Shown: positions 17,624-28,850, counted from the first letter of the stretch. The stretch: 64,000 nt of DNA from Flavipsychrobacter sp. (GCA_031292525.1 JARLGY010000037.1:310001-374000); one strand, 5' to 3'. Program-made: numbers and translations. Notes: generated from the sequence alone by a model not told the origin.

Positions 17624-17962
17624 CTAAGATAGCCTTACAATATCGGAGTCCATATGCTTGCGCTCCATAGCCTTGTGCCTTATGTAGCGCATGGTTTCGG
17701 TATTCAGTCTTTTTATCACTAGGTATATGACCACACCGTCGTCTATCCACCCTATGACTGGTATCCAGTCTGGTATAAGATCGAAAGGAAATATAACATA
17801 GGCCACGCCAAAAATAAGGGCCAGTATTGTGAACAAAGACATCCGGTATTTACCGCTCAGCGCCTCACGTACCATTTGCCACATTGTCCTCTTGTTCTTA
17901 AATAAACTCCATCCATGACGGACCGTGTTTAAAGAACGCGCTGATGTAAATTTACCCATCAT
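17624..17962 (-). CDS. YkvA/DUF1232-family membrane protein
   Basis: 112-aa protein with the DUF1232 signature FPFDLIPDWIPVIGWIDD (about 68-85) between a hydrophobic segment (FTILALIFGVAYVI) and another short one. The family is widespread and uncharacterised, predicted to be membrane-associated. Two adjacent Met codons make the start ambiguous by one residue. Confidence 0.85.
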   Translation of the reverse strand: MMGKFTSARSLNTVRHGWSLFKNKRTMWQMVREALSGKYRMSLFTILALIFGVAYVIFPFDLIPDWIPVIGWIDDGVVIYLVIKRLNTETMRYIRHKAMERKHMDSDIVRLS

Positions 17963-18071
17963 CTCTTCTTTGGTGTAAAATTAGGAATGATAGTGTTTTG
18001 GCTATGTTAATGATACAAGAGACAATGTTATAATAAACATAATACTGCCCCTTGTATATTAAAAGCGTTTT

Positions 18072-20603
18072 TTACACTTTAGGATCGAGTGCCTTCTTTA
18101 TACGGTATGAAATATCCTGCAGGTGGTACCTGGTCATTTTATCGGCAGATGTGGGTATGGCTGTATCTACCTCTGTTTTTAAAGCAACCAGCTGTGCACG
18201 TGCCATGGATGGCACATCGGTATTTTTAATGTTTGGATTTAACATGGCAGCCCAGAAACTTGCGGCTGGGGCTGGGGCCGCAGGAGGTGGGTTTATAATA
18301 TTGATCAAGGCTTCTATATAGGCTTTTTGCAGGTTGCGGCGGTATTCGTCTATAGTCTTTTTGCCAGACAGTTCGCTCCAAATACTTTTCTTCACGTCGT
18401 CCATCATGTCGTCGATAGCATAGGTTCCCTTACCATACCTTTCTGAGCACAGGGCCAGCCTATATAAGCGTGCACCAGAGAGCAAACTGTTTAGAACCCC
18501 TACCTGTACATTGCTCACCAGTTCGGCGCTGTATGGGTTGCTTATTTTGTTGAGTATATTTTTGTCGAGCAACCATGTGGGAGTTTCAAACAGCTGTTTA
18601 TCCAAGAAAGCAATTGCCTCTTTCTGTATGGCTTTGGGGGTTGGTTCATACACATCTTCGCCTGTTTGTTCTATGCTCTTCGGCGTTTCGTATATACCCC
18701 CCACATTGCGCACCACATGACCCATGTAACGGCTATACTGCCCTACCAGTCCGGTGTACATATCACGCAGGTTTTCGTACTTGTCAGCTTCTTCTTTTGT
18801 CCACTCGGGCAGCTGCTTTATGATACGTTTCAGGTTCCTGATTCCATACCCACTCGCTTTCATGCTGTTATCCCCCAGGTCTTCGGTTTGCGAACGGGGG
18901 TCGAAGGGATTGCTCTCGGTACCAAACCACAGACGGGGATTAGCCTTCAGGCTATCAATCACCCACTTGTTCACTATCTTCTTGTCTTCTTTTTCATTTG
19001 CAGCAAAGGTGGCTTTGTAGCCCCATTGTATGGCCCATTTGTCATACTCGCCTATGCGCGGAAACATACCGATCTCACTTATGCTGTCTTCGGGTTGGGC
19101 AACGTAGTTGAAACGTGCATAGTCCATTATAGACGCTGTGTGACCATGCGCCTCTACCCATGCTTTGTTGCGCAATAATTCAACAGGTGTGCGACTGCTG
19201 CTGCCCATGTTGTGCCGTAGGCCAAGGGTATGCCCAACTTCGTGCGATGATACAAAACGAATCAGCTGTCCCATCAGTTCATCATCAAGCTCCATTTTAC
19301 GGGCTTTGGGGTCCACTGCACCAGCCTGTATCATATACCAGTCGTGCAGCAATTTCATTACATTGTGGTACCAGCCTATGTGGCTCTCAATGATCTCGCC
19401 GGTACGCGGATCGTGTACATTGGGGCCGTATGCATTTTCTACGTCTGATGGCAGGTAACGGAGTACGGAATAGCGTGCGTCTTCAAGGTTGGCAACACTG
19501 TCTTTGGGATCCCATTCCTTAGCCATGATGGCATTTTTAAATCCAGCCTGTTCAAATGCCACCTGCCAATCATTAATGCCCTGTATGAGGTATGGACGCC
19601 ATTTTTTAGGCGTAGCAGGATCTATATAGTAAACTATGGGTTTCTTTGGTTCTACCAGTTGACCATGCTTCCATTTTTCAATATCGGCATCTCTGGGCTC
19701 CAGCCGCCAGCGTACTATAAATACCTGGTTATCTGTTTTTTGCTGGGCATCGTTGTACACCACATAGTCGTCTGCAAAGAAGCCCACGCGTGGATCGTAC
19801 AAACGCTTCTTCATGCGATCTTTGGGCAACAGTATAAAGGAGTTGTTCATCTCTACCGTTACGGCACCAGCAGTATATGCAGCGGGCAAGGTAGTGGTAG
19901 GAAATGGTGACGGTGCAGGCGGTGCAAAAGAAGGTGTAGAAGTAAATGTGCGCACAACCTTTACTTCTGTATTTATTGGATAGCTGTTTATGTTCTGTAT
20001 ATAACTGCGATCTGATACCTGGGATGAAAGATTGAAACGTCGTTTGGTATATGCACCCAGACTCACTGGCTGATTATCGCCCTTGAAGAAATCGGTAACA
20101 TCTATGACTACTGTACTGCTGTCTTTACCGAAGGCTTTAATCTCAAACGATTCGGCAATAGGATCTAAATTGGAATTGGTGACTGCCTTATAAATCTCAT
20201 TACTGGAGTCTGCTACACTGATCACTGTAACTACACGCAACAGCACATTTTTATTGGGGCCTTTTTCCCATTTAATGGTTTGTTCGTTTTCCATTTCGCC
20301 GGCATAGATACCACCGCCGCCGGCAGTTTTACTGTAGCGAGTGGTGACTATCATCTCCCGGTTAAAAAGGGAATCGGGTATTTCGAAATACCACTTGTCA
20401 TCTACCAGGTGTACTGTGAACAATCCTCTTTTTGTAACAGCCCTGTCTGTTATCACTTTGTTGTAGGGCTTGGGGCCTTTTTTACTTGCATCGTCTGGTT
20501 TGGCTGCAGCAGGGGTTGCAGGCTGGTTTTTATGGTGCTTATGCCTGGCTACTGCAGGCATAGAAAGTAATAGCATGGCTGCTATAACAATATGCTTGTT
20601 CAT
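18072..20603 (-). CDS. Exported zinc-dependent metalloprotease (DUF5117/DUF4953 type)
   Basis: Large secreted or periplasmic peptidase of 843 aa, a metzincin-like architecture abundant in Bacteroidota. Signal peptide at residues 1-19 (ending AVA), then a short His/Pro/Ala-rich segment, a DUF5118-like start (about 45-95), a DUF5117 domain (about 105-300) and a DUF4953 catalytic region. The zinc site is HEVGHTLGLRH, beginning at His454, an HExxHxxGxxH metzincin motif with the catalytic Glu455. Biological substrates are not known. It stands alone upstream of nadB on the same strand with a 176-base gap. Confidence 0.9.
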   Translation of the reverse strand: MNKHIVIAAMLLLSMPAVARHKHHKNQPATPAAAKPDDASKKGPKPYNKVITDRAVTKRGLFTVHLVDDKWYFEIPDSLFNREMIVTTRYSKTAGGGGIYAGEMENEQTIKWEKGPNKNVLLRVVTVISVADSSNEIYKAVTNSNLDPIAESFEIKAFGKDSSTVVIDVTDFFKGDNQPVSLGAYTKRRFNLSSQVSDRSYIQNINSYPINTEVKVVRTFTSTPSFAPPAPSPFPTTTLPAAYTAGAVTVEMNNSFILLPKDRMKKRLYDPRVGFFADDYVVYNDAQQKTDNQVFIVRWRLEPRDADIEKWKHGQLVEPKKPIVYYIDPATPKKWRPYLIQGINDWQVAFEQAGFKNAIMAKEWDPKDSVANLEDARYSVLRYLPSDVENAYGPNVHDPRTGEIIESHIGWYHNVMKLLHDWYMIQAGAVDPKARKMELDDELMGQLIRFVSSHEVGHTLGLRHNMGSSSRTPVELLRNKAWVEAHGHTASIMDYARFNYVAQPEDSISEIGMFPRIGEYDKWAIQWGYKATFAANEKEDKKIVNKWVIDSLKANPRLWFGTESNPFDPRSQTEDLGDNSMKASGYGIRNLKRIIKQLPEWTKEEADKYENLRDMYTGLVGQYSRYMGHVVRNVGGIYETPKSIEQTGEDVYEPTPKAIQKEAIAFLDKQLFETPTWLLDKNILNKISNPYSAELVSNVQVGVLNSLLSGARLYRLALCSERYGKGTYAIDDMMDDVKKSIWSELSGKKTIDEYRRNLQKAYIEALINIINPPPAAPAPAASFWAAMLNPNIKNTDVPSMARAQLVALKTEVDTAIPTSADKMTRYHLQDISYRIKKALDPKV

Positions 20604-20779
20604 TGTATTATCTTGAAAGTGAAAATGTATTGTAATGTAAGAAAGAATTGATAATCCAAGACTTACCTATATAGAAAATACCGTTAAAAATAACCTCAAT
20701 GGCTATGCATAATCCAGCAGCAACTACCAATTAAATCATTACTGAAATTTTTTCTTACTTAACCTTTGCATCCAACTAT

Positions 20780-22378
20780 TTACAACACTACCTGCTGTAC
20801 CAAACTACTCTTTTCCGGGTAGTCAGTATTAAAATGCAGGCCGCGACTTTCTTTACGGAACTGGGCACTTTTTACGATGAGATATCCTATGGTGATTAGG
20901 TTGCGTAGTTCGCAAAGCTGGGGCGATAATGTTGCTGTGCGGTAGAGTTCTTCTGTTTCGCCATGCAACAGATCTATACGGTGCATAGCACGCTCCAGGC
21001 GTATGTTGTTACGCACTATACCTACATAGTCAGTCATTATTTGTTGCAGCTCTTTAAGGCTTTGCGTAATGAGGATCATTTCTTTAGGATGGTTGGTACC
21101 GGATGCATTCCAGTCGGGCACATCATCCTGAAACTGAAGATCTTCCAGTTGCCTTGCAGCATCTTCTTCGCAGCGGTGTGCAAACACCAAGGCTTCAAGC
21201 AGACTATTGGATGCCAGGCGGTTTGCTCCATGCAAACCAGTGCTGCTGCACTCACCACAGGCATATAATTGCTGCACACTTGTGCGCCCTACATTGTCTG
21301 TTTTTATACCACCACAACAATAGTGTGCTGCGGGTGCTACCGGTATCATTTGCGTAAACATATCGATACCCGCAAGCTTGCAACGTTCATATATATTGGG
21401 GAAGTGTGCCAGAATTTTTTCGTGATCCATGTGCCGGCAATCGAGATACACATGTTCCGTACCTGTACGCTTCATCTCGCTATCTATGGCGCGGGCTACC
21501 ACATCGCGCGGTGCAAGGTCTGCACGGCTATCGTAACCAGGCATAAAGGCTTCACCATCTTTATTGCGCAATATGCCGCCATCGCCACGAACGGCCTCTG
21601 TTATAAGGAACGATGGGCTCACACCAGCCTCGTACAACGCCGTGGGATGAAACTGTATAAACTCCATGTTCTCTATACGGCACTTAGCCCTATAGGCTAC
21701 CGCAATACCATCGCCGGTAGCGATGCGCGGGTTGGTAGTGGTACGATATACCTGCCCTACACCACCACTGGCCATAAGCGTCACCTTGGCCAGTATCTTT
21801 TCAATATTGTTGTTCTTCAGGTTCAGGGCATATACGCCATAGCATTGTATATCGGGCGTTGATTTTGTAACCAGGTAACCCAAATGGTGCTGGGTAATAA
21901 TATCTACCACAAACCAATGATTATGTACCGCTATGTTGGGGTATTTTTTTATTTCCTCTACCAGCGTACGCTCTATTTCAAGCCCGGTTACATCTTTATG
22001 GTGCAGTATGCGAAACTCTGAGTGACCACCTTCGCGGCCGCGCAAGTATTCTCCTTCCGTATCCTTATCAAAACGAGCACCCCAATCAATTATTTCATTT
22101 ACCCTAAGCGGCCCCTCTTTTACTACTATCTCAACCACCTCTTCATTACACAGCCCGTCGCCGGCTATCAAGGTATCAGTTATGTGCTTTTGAAAACTAT
22201 CGCGTTCCAGATCGTTCACTACAGCAATGCCACCCTGTGCATACTTGGTATTGGTCTCGTCTGTATTGGCCTTGGTAAGTATAGTGATACTTTTATCCGG
22301 AAAGCGCCTTGCCATTTTTACAGCGAATGTAAGACCTGCAATACCCGACCCTATTACCAGTATATCTGTTTTCAGCAT
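20780..22378 (-). CDS. nadB: L-aspartate oxidase NadB
   Basis: FAD enzyme that oxidises aspartate to iminoaspartate, the first step of de novo NAD synthesis. The 532-aa protein starts with the dinucleotide fold VIGSGIAGLTFAV (about 7-19), followed by the succinate dehydrogenase-like flavoprotein signatures TKYAQGGIAV, RGREGGHSEFRILH and CGGIKTDNVGRTS, and the C-terminal helical domain. nadA and nadC are not beside it. Confidence 0.95.
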   Translation of the reverse strand: MLKTDILVIGSGIAGLTFAVKMARRFPDKSITILTKANTDETNTKYAQGGIAVVNDLERDSFQKHITDTLIAGDGLCNEEVVEIVVKEGPLRVNEIIDWGARFDKDTEGEYLRGREGGHSEFRILHHKDVTGLEIERTLVEEIKKYPNIAVHNHWFVVDIITQHHLGYLVTKSTPDIQCYGVYALNLKNNNIEKILAKVTLMASGGVGQVYRTTTNPRIATGDGIAVAYRAKCRIENMEFIQFHPTALYEAGVSPSFLITEAVRGDGGILRNKDGEAFMPGYDSRADLAPRDVVARAIDSEMKRTGTEHVYLDCRHMDHEKILAHFPNIYERCKLAGIDMFTQMIPVAPAAHYCCGGIKTDNVGRTSVQQLYACGECSSTGLHGANRLASNSLLEALVFAHRCEEDAARQLEDLQFQDDVPDWNASGTNHPKEMILITQSLKELQQIMTDYVGIVRNNIRLERAMHRIDLLHGETEELYRTATLSPQLCELRNLITIGYLIVKSAQFRKESRGLHFNTDYPEKSSLVQQVVL

Positions 22379-22585
22379 GATAGTTCTATTACTCTTTAAA
22401 AGTACCAGTTATGAGGGAATTATAGCCATAAAAACTTTTAATTACAAGCACTGCAAACACAGCACCAGTGTAAAAAAATAAAGCAATAGATAAAGAATAT
22501 GCAGTCTTCCCATTTAAAGGCTACTCATGGCATAATTGTACTATAACTATTTATACCACAGAATAGCTTAAAACTAACAACTAAA

Positions 22586-23269
22586 ATGAAAATACTGATC
22601 GTATTGACATCCCATGACGAATTGGGAAACACCGGCGAAAAAACCGGATTTTGGATAGAAGAATTTGCAGCACCTTATTATGTGTTTGCTGATGCCGGTG
22701 TTGAACTTACTATTGCGTCGCCTAAAGGTGGACAACCACCAATAGACCCCAAAAGCGCTTTGCCGGCAGCACAAACAACAGCAACAAAACGCTTCAACCA
22801 AGACAAGGAATTAAAAGAAAAATTGTCGCATACTATAAAGCTGGCCCGTGTTGACCAAAAGGATTATGATGCTGTTTTTTATCCTGGCGGACATGGACCG
22901 CTATGGGATCTTGCAAATGATGCAAAATCCATATCGCTTATAGAGGACTTTTATAAACACGATAAGCCTATAGCCTTTGTATGTCATGCACCCGCAGCCC
23001 TTGTAAAAGTAAAGGCACCAAATGGCGAGCCTTTGGTAAAGGGTAAAGAAGTAACCGGATTTTCTAACACCGAAGAAGCCGCAGTTAAACTCACCGATGT
23101 AGTGCCTTTTTTGCTGGAAGACGAACTGAAAAAACTAGGGGGACACTATAGTAAGGTAGCCGACTGGGCCTCTTACGTAAAACAGGATGGGTTGTTGATA
23201 ACAGGACAAAATCCGGGCTCTTCAGAAGAAGCCGCAAAACAGTTGCTGGCCAAGCTTGAAAAGAAATAG
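22586..23269 (+). CDS. DJ-1/PfpI-superfamily protein, Hsp31-like
   Basis: 227-aa protein of the type 1 glutamine amidotransferase-like fold. The nucleophile elbow is AFVCHAPAAL, with Cys133-His134. A conserved Glu lies in GFWIEEFAAPY (21-31) and the oxyanion region is YPGGHGPLWDL (99-109). This set matches the class I Hsp31/glyoxalase III group, which breaks down methylglyoxal or acts as a deglycase/chaperone; I cannot separate these roles from sequence. Divergent from nadB. Confidence 0.88.
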   Translation: MKILIVLTSHDELGNTGEKTGFWIEEFAAPYYVFADAGVELTIASPKGGQPPIDPKSALPAAQTTATKRFNQDKELKEKLSHTIKLARVDQKDYDAVFYPGGHGPLWDLANDAKSISLIEDFYKHDKPIAFVCHAPAALVKVKAPNGEPLVKGKEVTGFSNTEEAAVKLTDVVPFLLEDELKKLGGHYSKVADWASYVKQDGLLITGQNPGSSEEAAKQLLAKLEKK

Positions 23270-23293
23270 TACTTAAATGAACAGTGCATAAAC

Positions 23294-23332
23294 AAAAAAG
23301 GCTGCCTCAAGTACGTGAGGCAGCCTTTCTTT
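23294..23332. terminator. Bidirectional terminator between convergent genes
   Basis: AAAGGCTGCCTCA pairs perfectly with TGAGGCAGCCTTT around AGTACG, with A residues before and T residues after. It serves the DJ-1-like gene rightward and the DUF6029 gene leftward. Confidence 0.9.
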
Positions 23333-23346
23333 ATGCAGATATAAAA

Positions 23347-24993
23347 TTAGAAACTGGAAGTAATTGTTGCTTTTACACCACTAAAAGCGGGCTCGTACCG
23401 GCACACACCACCAGAGCAGTTAATGCCATCTACCTGCTTTACGTAAGCAATAGAAAAGCGGTTAGGACCTTTGGTGTATGCAGTGTAGATATTGTAGTAA
23501 TGACTTGGGTTAGGTACTTTACCTGTTGTGACATCGTAGTTTGGATTATCTGAATTTTTGTTGGGTACAATGTTGTACATATCCGATGCTGAAATTGACC
23601 ATTTAGGTGCCAGGTTATACTCTATCAGGGCAAATATCCAGGAACCGTAGTCTTGCTTTGTATTCATGTATTCAGCCTCAAAGCGCAATGACTTGTTGCT
23701 GGTAAACTTGTAAGTAGCTTCAGCAAAACCAGTTTCCGCATATAGCATAGGCGCTCCCGGGTGCTGCAAGTAAACCGAGGTATTATACACCAGATACTGG
23801 CCTCCACCCATTAGTCTCCACTTTTCCCATTTTAAATACTCTGCTTGAGCATAACCCTCACGATACAGCTGCACATTATCCAGCGTATTGATGTGGCAAT
23901 AAGTAAGTTCATAATTCACATACTCGCTTGGCGACAACAATACATCTGCATTACCAGCCATTTCAGAATAATCTTGCGATGCAGGACTATAGCGGGATAT
24001 GAGGCGTTGGGTACGCAGGCGGGCAACAATAGGCTGCCAGTTTAGCATACCGTCCAGCAGTTTTTCGCCGTAAGATGTGCGCATCACATAAGCATCCGTA
24101 CGCTTACCTGTAAGATTTATAGCTATACCTTTCTGTGCATAGCCTATTGTAGTATACTCTACATTACCGGGTTTGTTGACAATTGAATCGGCAGGTGTGG
24201 CAATTGCTTCCTGTGTTTTGTAGGAACCTTCTGCATACCAGGAGAAATTACCCACAGTGAGTGTGTTGAATGCTGTGAATGCATACATGTTATATACCGG
24301 GGTAAACAGACCATTGCCATTTGCATCTCTAGGCACAGCAGCAGATGTAGTTGTATAAGAAGCAGCATCGAGCGTACGATTGAGCACACCCACACCTGGC
24401 ACAAGATGCACTTTACCTACGTTAAAATCACCATCGCCTTCAAAAGCCCTGATAACAGGTGCATACTTCTGCGATATTGTGAGTGGATTGTTGTTGCCTG
24501 ATAAATTGTTTTCCTTTTGTTGCCCCGTAAAACCCTTTACCGATATATTATTAGTGAGCTTGTACTTGAGGCTGATACCTACCAATGCATTATCTATAAG
24601 CAGACCACGGTCTTCATAAGCCCTGAAGAGGATGCCACTGCCTATCTGGTCATATATATAACCCACATTGATGGTCAGGTCTTTCATCTCTTTGCTTACG
24701 CTCCATGCACCTATGCCAAAAGCTGTGTTGGCCTGCGTAGGATTTTTAAGATTAGAGTTGTTAAAGGCATCGGCACGAACAAAGAAGGTAAACCCCTTAA
24801 TATTGTAACGAAGATCGAGCCAGCCCTCACTGCCGCTTAGATAATTGTTATATAATGGATTACCGGAGGCCTTGATGGAGGAATCACGTTGAAAGAAATT
24901 CAGGTTCATCATGAGATCACCTGAAAAAGTACCCTGCGCGAAACTATATATACTACCGCAAGAGAGGAACAACAAAAGAGCTATTTTTTTCAT
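23347..24993 (-). CDS. DUF6029-family outer-membrane protein
   Basis: 548-aa protein with signal peptide (ends SFAQG, about residue 20) and porin-like alternating strands throughout. The family name rests on my recognition of the N-terminal pattern GDLMMNLNFFQRD followed by GWLDLRYNIKGFTFFVRAD. It ends with ATITSSF, again a terminal Phe. Members are found in Bacteroidota outer membranes, function unknown. Divergent from the thioredoxin-like gene at 25087, sharing a 93-base promoter region. Confidence 0.78.
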   Translation of the reverse strand: MKKIALLLFLSCGSIYSFAQGTFSGDLMMNLNFFQRDSSIKASGNPLYNNYLSGSEGWLDLRYNIKGFTFFVRADAFNNSNLKNPTQANTAFGIGAWSVSKEMKDLTINVGYIYDQIGSGILFRAYEDRGLLIDNALVGISLKYKLTNNISVKGFTGQQKENNLSGNNNPLTISQKYAPVIRAFEGDGDFNVGKVHLVPGVGVLNRTLDAASYTTTSAAVPRDANGNGLFTPVYNMYAFTAFNTLTVGNFSWYAEGSYKTQEAIATPADSIVNKPGNVEYTTIGYAQKGIAINLTGKRTDAYVMRTSYGEKLLDGMLNWQPIVARLRTQRLISRYSPASQDYSEMAGNADVLLSPSEYVNYELTYCHINTLDNVQLYREGYAQAEYLKWEKWRLMGGGQYLVYNTSVYLQHPGAPMLYAETGFAEATYKFTSNKSLRFEAEYMNTKQDYGSWIFALIEYNLAPKWSISASDMYNIVPNKNSDNPNYDVTTGKVPNPSHYYNIYTAYTKGPNRFSIAYVKQVDGINCSGGVCRYEPAFSGVKATITSSF

Positions 24994-25086
24994 TAAAACT
25001 TGTTCGTGTTTAAATTTAGCCGAAATTAGCCGGGCTATTTAATTTCTGGCAAAGTTTTCGCTTATTATTCTTAAAAACAAGTACTT

Positions 25087-25584
25087 ATGAAAAAAATTAT
25101 CGCGGCCATTGCTTTTATGGTTTTGGCAACAGGACTACATGCACAAGTATCTGAACTGCCAGATACACAAATAAAAGATGTGAATTCGGGTAAGAAAATG
25201 GCTTTCAACGAAACTTTTACTAAGGGAAAAGTAACCGTAGTAAGCTTCTGGGCTACCTGGTGTGTACCATGCAAAAAAGAAATAAAAAATATTATGCTTA
25301 AACTGCCTACATGGCAAAAGGAGACAGATTTCAACTATATGACCGTGTCTATAGACGAATCGAGAGCTGAAGGACTGGTGCGCAGCTATGCCATAAGTCA
25401 GGGTTGGAAGTTCCCTTACTATATAGATCCGAACTCAGACCTGAAACGCTCCCTTAGCTTCCAGAACGTGCCTTTCACAATAGTGGTGGACAAGAATGGT
25501 AAAGTTGTTATGGAACACAGCGGCTACGAAGAAGGTGGAGAGGAAGAGATTTATGCCAAAGTAAAGGAATTGAGCAAGGGATAG
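25087..25584 (+). CDS. Exported TlpA-like thioredoxin
   Basis: 165-aa periplasmic thiol-disulfide protein. Signal peptide to about residue 20 (ending HAQ), thioredoxin active site WATWCVPCKKE with Cys59 and Cys62, and the cis-Pro loop NVPFTIVVDKNGK. Likely a reductant for secreted or cytochrome c maturation proteins, as for TlpA/ResA relatives. Followed 55 bases later by the DinB-like gene. Confidence 0.88.
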   Translation: MKKIIAAIAFMVLATGLHAQVSELPDTQIKDVNSGKKMAFNETFTKGKVTVVSFWATWCVPCKKEIKNIMLKLPTWQKETDFNYMTVSIDESRAEGLVRSYAISQGWKFPYYIDPNSDLKRSLSFQNVPFTIVVDKNGKVVMEHSGYEEGGEEEIYAKVKELSKG

Positions 25585-25639
25585 TTTTTGTTCAAAATGG
25601 CAATTGGTTCGATTTTAAAACTAGCTAAACCATCCTGAA

Positions 25640-26083
25640 ATGGAAAACTTCCTGTTTGAATTATATGAAAGAGACCTGCTGAAATTTAAAGAAGAAATCA
25701 GCAGTTTCAAAAATGAAGATCATATCTGGGAAGTAAAGCCCGGTGTTACCAATAGTGCCGGCAACCTGGCTTTGCATCTGCTGGGCAACCTGAATCATTT
25801 TATTGGCGCCCAAGTTGCCAATACCGGGTATATACGCCAGCGCGATCTTGAATTTGCCCCAGAAAGCAGGGTATCGCAGGAAATGTTGATTGCTGAAATA
25901 GAAAAAGCAATTACAGTAGTTACGCTCGCTTTAAAAGGCTTATCGCAAGAGGAGTTGAATAAGTTGTATCCACTGGAAATGTTTGGTAAGCACAGCACTC
26001 AATATTATCTAATATTTTTTCATAGTCACCTTACTTACCACCTGGGCCAGATTAATTACTTAAGAAGGATACTGGAAGGTTAA
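25640..26083 (+). CDS. DinB-fold protein (DUF1572-like)
   Basis: 147-aa four-helix-bundle protein. The putative metal triad of the DinB superfamily is visible: His46 in LALHLLGNLNH and the HxxxH pair His130/His134 in FHSHLTYHLGQINYLRR. Members bind a divalent metal and some are thiol-dependent transferases; the substrate here is unknown. Confidence 0.8.
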   Translation: MENFLFELYERDLLKFKEEISSFKNEDHIWEVKPGVTNSAGNLALHLLGNLNHFIGAQVANTGYIRQRDLEFAPESRVSQEMLIAEIEKAITVVTLALKGLSQEELNKLYPLEMFGKHSTQYYLIFFHSHLTYHLGQINYLRRILEG

Positions 26084-26125
26084 TTTTAAATATGGGCTAA
26101 ATACCCCATGGCAAATATAAAAGAA

Positions 26126-26160
26126 ACACCCGCCTACTCTATAGAAGGCGGGTGTTTTTA
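26126..26160 (+). terminator. Terminator after the DinB-fold gene
   Basis: ACACCCGCCT pairs with AGGCGGGTGT and is followed by TTTTTA. The A-rich left flank may let it act for the convergent lon gene too. Confidence 0.85.
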
Positions 26161-26179
26161 GTGATGGCATACTGCCGGT

Positions 26180-28603
26180 TTATCTTTTCATTAAAGCCAG
26201 TTCCAGCACTTCTTTCATTTCGGTTACGTAGCTGAACTTTACGCCTTTTATATAGTCCTTGTTTATCTCTTCTACATCGCGCTGGTTTTGAGCGCACATA
26301 ATTATTTCTTTTACACCCGCGCGTTTAGCTGCAAGCACTTTCTCTTTAATACCACCAACCGGCAGCACCTGCCCGCGAAGAGTGATTTCCCCCGTCATGG
26401 CAAGATAAGGCCTCACCTTGCGGCCTGTAAATGCAGAAGCCAGCGATGTAAGCATGGTAATACCTGCACTTGGACCATCTTTGGGAGTAGCGCCTTCGGG
26501 CACATGCACGTGAATGTCATTTTCTTCAAAGGCGGTCTGTGGTATTTTATATTCCTCAGCGTGCGCCTTTAGGTAGGATAGTGCTGTAGATGTGCTTTCT
26601 TTCATCACATTGCCCAGGTTACCGGTAAGGGCTAGTACACCCTTACCTTTAGACAGGCTTGTTTCTATAAAGAGTATATCGCCACCTACAGATGTCCAGG
26701 CCAGGCCTACTACAACCCCCGGCGGATAACCTTTGGTATAGATATCGTTAATGAACTTTGGTTTGCCCAGTGCTTTTTCAACCAACTCAATAGAAACCTG
26801 CGGTGCAACTACATTTTCCATAGCTACCTGTAGTGCAACAGAGCGCATAATACCCGCCAATAAACGATCCAGCTCACGTACGCCTGATTCACGAGTATAT
26901 TCCTGTATGATCTTGGCAATTACCTTATCCGGGAAACGGAGCGGAGTTTTACTTAAACCATGCAGTTCTTTTTGTTTAGGTATCAGATGGCGCTTAGCTA
27001 TCTCTACTTTTTCTTCTATAGAATAGCCTGTAAGCTGTATGATCTCCAACCTGTCCCTAAGGGCGGGCTGTATATCGTTAAGGCTATTGGCTGTGGCTAT
27101 GAACAGAACTTTAGATAAGTCAAATTCCAGCTCTAAGTAATTATCGTAAAAAGAGTTATTCTGTTCCGGGTCCAGTATTTCAAGCAACGCCGAGCTTGGA
27201 TCGCCACGGAAATCATGACCCATCTTATCGATCTCATCTAATATGAAAACCGGGTTAGCTGCTTTTATTTTACGTATAGACTGCACTATGCGGCCTGGCA
27301 TGGCACCTATATATGTTTTACGGTGTCCACGCAGCTCGCTCTCATCGTGCAAACCACCCAGGCTAAACCGCACGTACTTGCGCTGTATTGCGTTAGCTAT
27401 ACTACGGCCCAGCGATGTTTTACCAATACCGGGAGGGCCAACAAAACAAAGAATAGGCGATTTCATATCACCTTTTAATTTCAGTACGGCAAGATATTCA
27501 AGGATACGATCCTTAATCTTTTCCATTCCGTAATGGTCTTCATCCAGTATCTTCTGGGCATTCTTCAGGTCGTACTTGTCTTCGGTATATACTCCCCAGG
27601 GCAGATCAAGTATTAGGTCCAGGTGATTATAGATCACTGAATAGTCGGGAGTGCTGGGATGCATGCGCTCCAACTTCTCTATGTTTTTCTGGAAGAGCTC
27701 GCGTGCCTGGTCGGTCATCTTTACTCCTTCAGCCCGTTTCTGCAGATCCTTTATTTCGCGGTCGTTAGGATCGGTACCCAACTCATCCCGGATGGATTTC
27801 ATCTGCTGCTGCAAAAAGTATTCGCGTTGCTGGCGGTCGATGTCAGTACGCGTCTTGTTGGTTATTTCATTTTTCAACTCTACCAACTGCAACTCGCTCT
27901 GCAGCAATTGCAACAGCCGCTCTGCCCTGGTCTTTATATTATTTTCCTCAAGCAGCGCTTGTTTATCCAACAACTTCACACCAAGGTTTGATGCCACAAA
28001 GTGCATAAGGAAAGATTGCTGCTCTATATTACGCAGCAATACATTTGCTTCCTGTGGTGTATTGGAAGATTGTTGTGTGATACGCTCTGAATAATCTTTT
28101 ATAGAAGATATAGTAGCGTCAAACTCCGGATCTTCCTTCGGGAACTTATCTTCCAGAAATTTGATCTTAGCTGTGAAGTAAGGTTCTGTTTTAGTATATT
28201 CCTCTATATGGAAGCGCATACGCCCCATGATGAATATAGTGATATCGCCCCCGGGCATTTTAAGTTGCTTTACTACTTTGGCAAGCGTACCTGTAGTATA
28301 TATATCATCTGGTTGAGGGTTATCCTCATTACTGTCACGCTGGGCAACAACACCAATCCATTTACCAGTTTTCTGGGCCTGAGTTATGGCTTGTATAGAT
28401 TTATCGCGAGCTACAGTAATAGGCAATACAACGTTTGGAAAAAGGACTGTATTGCGCAGCGCTATAATAGGCACCTCGTTGGGCAGGTTACTTTTTTCTT
28501 CGTCATTGAGTTCATCTTCACCCAGTGGAACAATTGGCATAAACTCCAGTTCCTGCTCAGGCTGATTGAACAATACATCTATCATTGATTTAATTTCAGA
28601 CAT
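26180..28603 (-). CDS. lon: ATP-dependent protease Lon
   Basis: Cytosolic AAA+ serine protease that degrades misfolded and regulatory proteins. The 807-aa product has an N-terminal LON substrate domain ([19 protein letters not shown], from about residue 45), coiled-coil linker, AAA+ motor with Walker [10 protein letters not shown] (near 386) and a C-terminal protease domain with the Ser-Lys dyad: Ser712 in PKDGPSAG and Lys755 in [17 protein letters not shown] 28603 ([13 protein letters not shown]) is the natural start; the frame extends upstream through non-homologous sequence. Confidence 0.97.
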   Translation of the reverse strand: MSEIKSMIDVLFNQPEQELEFMPIVPLGEDELNDEEKSNLPNEVPIIALRNTVLFPNVVLPITVARDKSIQAITQAQKTGKWIGVVAQRDSNEDNPQPDDIYTTGTLAKVVKQLKMPGGDITIFIMGRMRFHIEEYTKTEPYFTAKIKFLEDKFPKEDPEFDATISSIKDYSERITQQSSNTPQEANVLLRNIEQQSFLMHFVASNLGVKLLDKQALLEENNIKTRAERLLQLLQSELQLVELKNEITNKTRTDIDRQQREYFLQQQMKSIRDELGTDPNDREIKDLQKRAEGVKMTDQARELFQKNIEKLERMHPSTPDYSVIYNHLDLILDLPWGVYTEDKYDLKNAQKILDEDHYGMEKIKDRILEYLAVLKLKGDMKSPILCFVGPPGIGKTSLGRSIANAIQRKYVRFSLGGLHDESELRGHRKTYIGAMPGRIVQSIRKIKAANPVFILDEIDKMGHDFRGDPSSALLEILDPEQNNSFYDNYLELEFDLSKVLFIATANSLNDIQPALRDRLEIIQLTGYSIEEKVEIAKRHLIPKQKELHGLSKTPLRFPDKVIAKIIQEYTRESGVRELDRLLAGIMRSVALQVAMENVVAPQVSIELVEKALGKPKFINDIYTKGYPPGVVVGLAWTSVGGDILFIETSLSKGKGVLALTGNLGNVMKESTSTALSYLKAHAEEYKIPQTAFEENDIHVHVPEGATPKDGPSAGITMLTSLASAFTGRKVRPYLAMTGEITLRGQVLPVGGIKEKVLAAKRAGVKEIIMCAQNQRDVEEINKDYIKGVKFSYVTEMKEVLELALMKR

Positions 28604-28850
28604 TATGGCAATATTTTCCCTCTGTTTACGTATTGATAAAGTAAAGATAATGGTCAATCTGTATGCCAAAGGCAGTAAACCTGTTATTTTAACAGGTGCA
28701 TAAACGTAATCTACCTAATTGGTCAGTGTAAATTCCATTCACAGGTACACAATGCCATGAAAACACATTACATGCATCAAACAATGCATGAAATACATAT
28801 CTCTATATAAATTGGCCCACAACAATAAACATGTTAAGGCCTTACCTCAT

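Noticed and set aside
28771-28790. CATGCAT ... ATGCATG inverted repeat upstream of the DUF4369 gene's 3' end
   Set aside because: Each arm is itself palindromic and short; likely chance in A/T-rich DNA.
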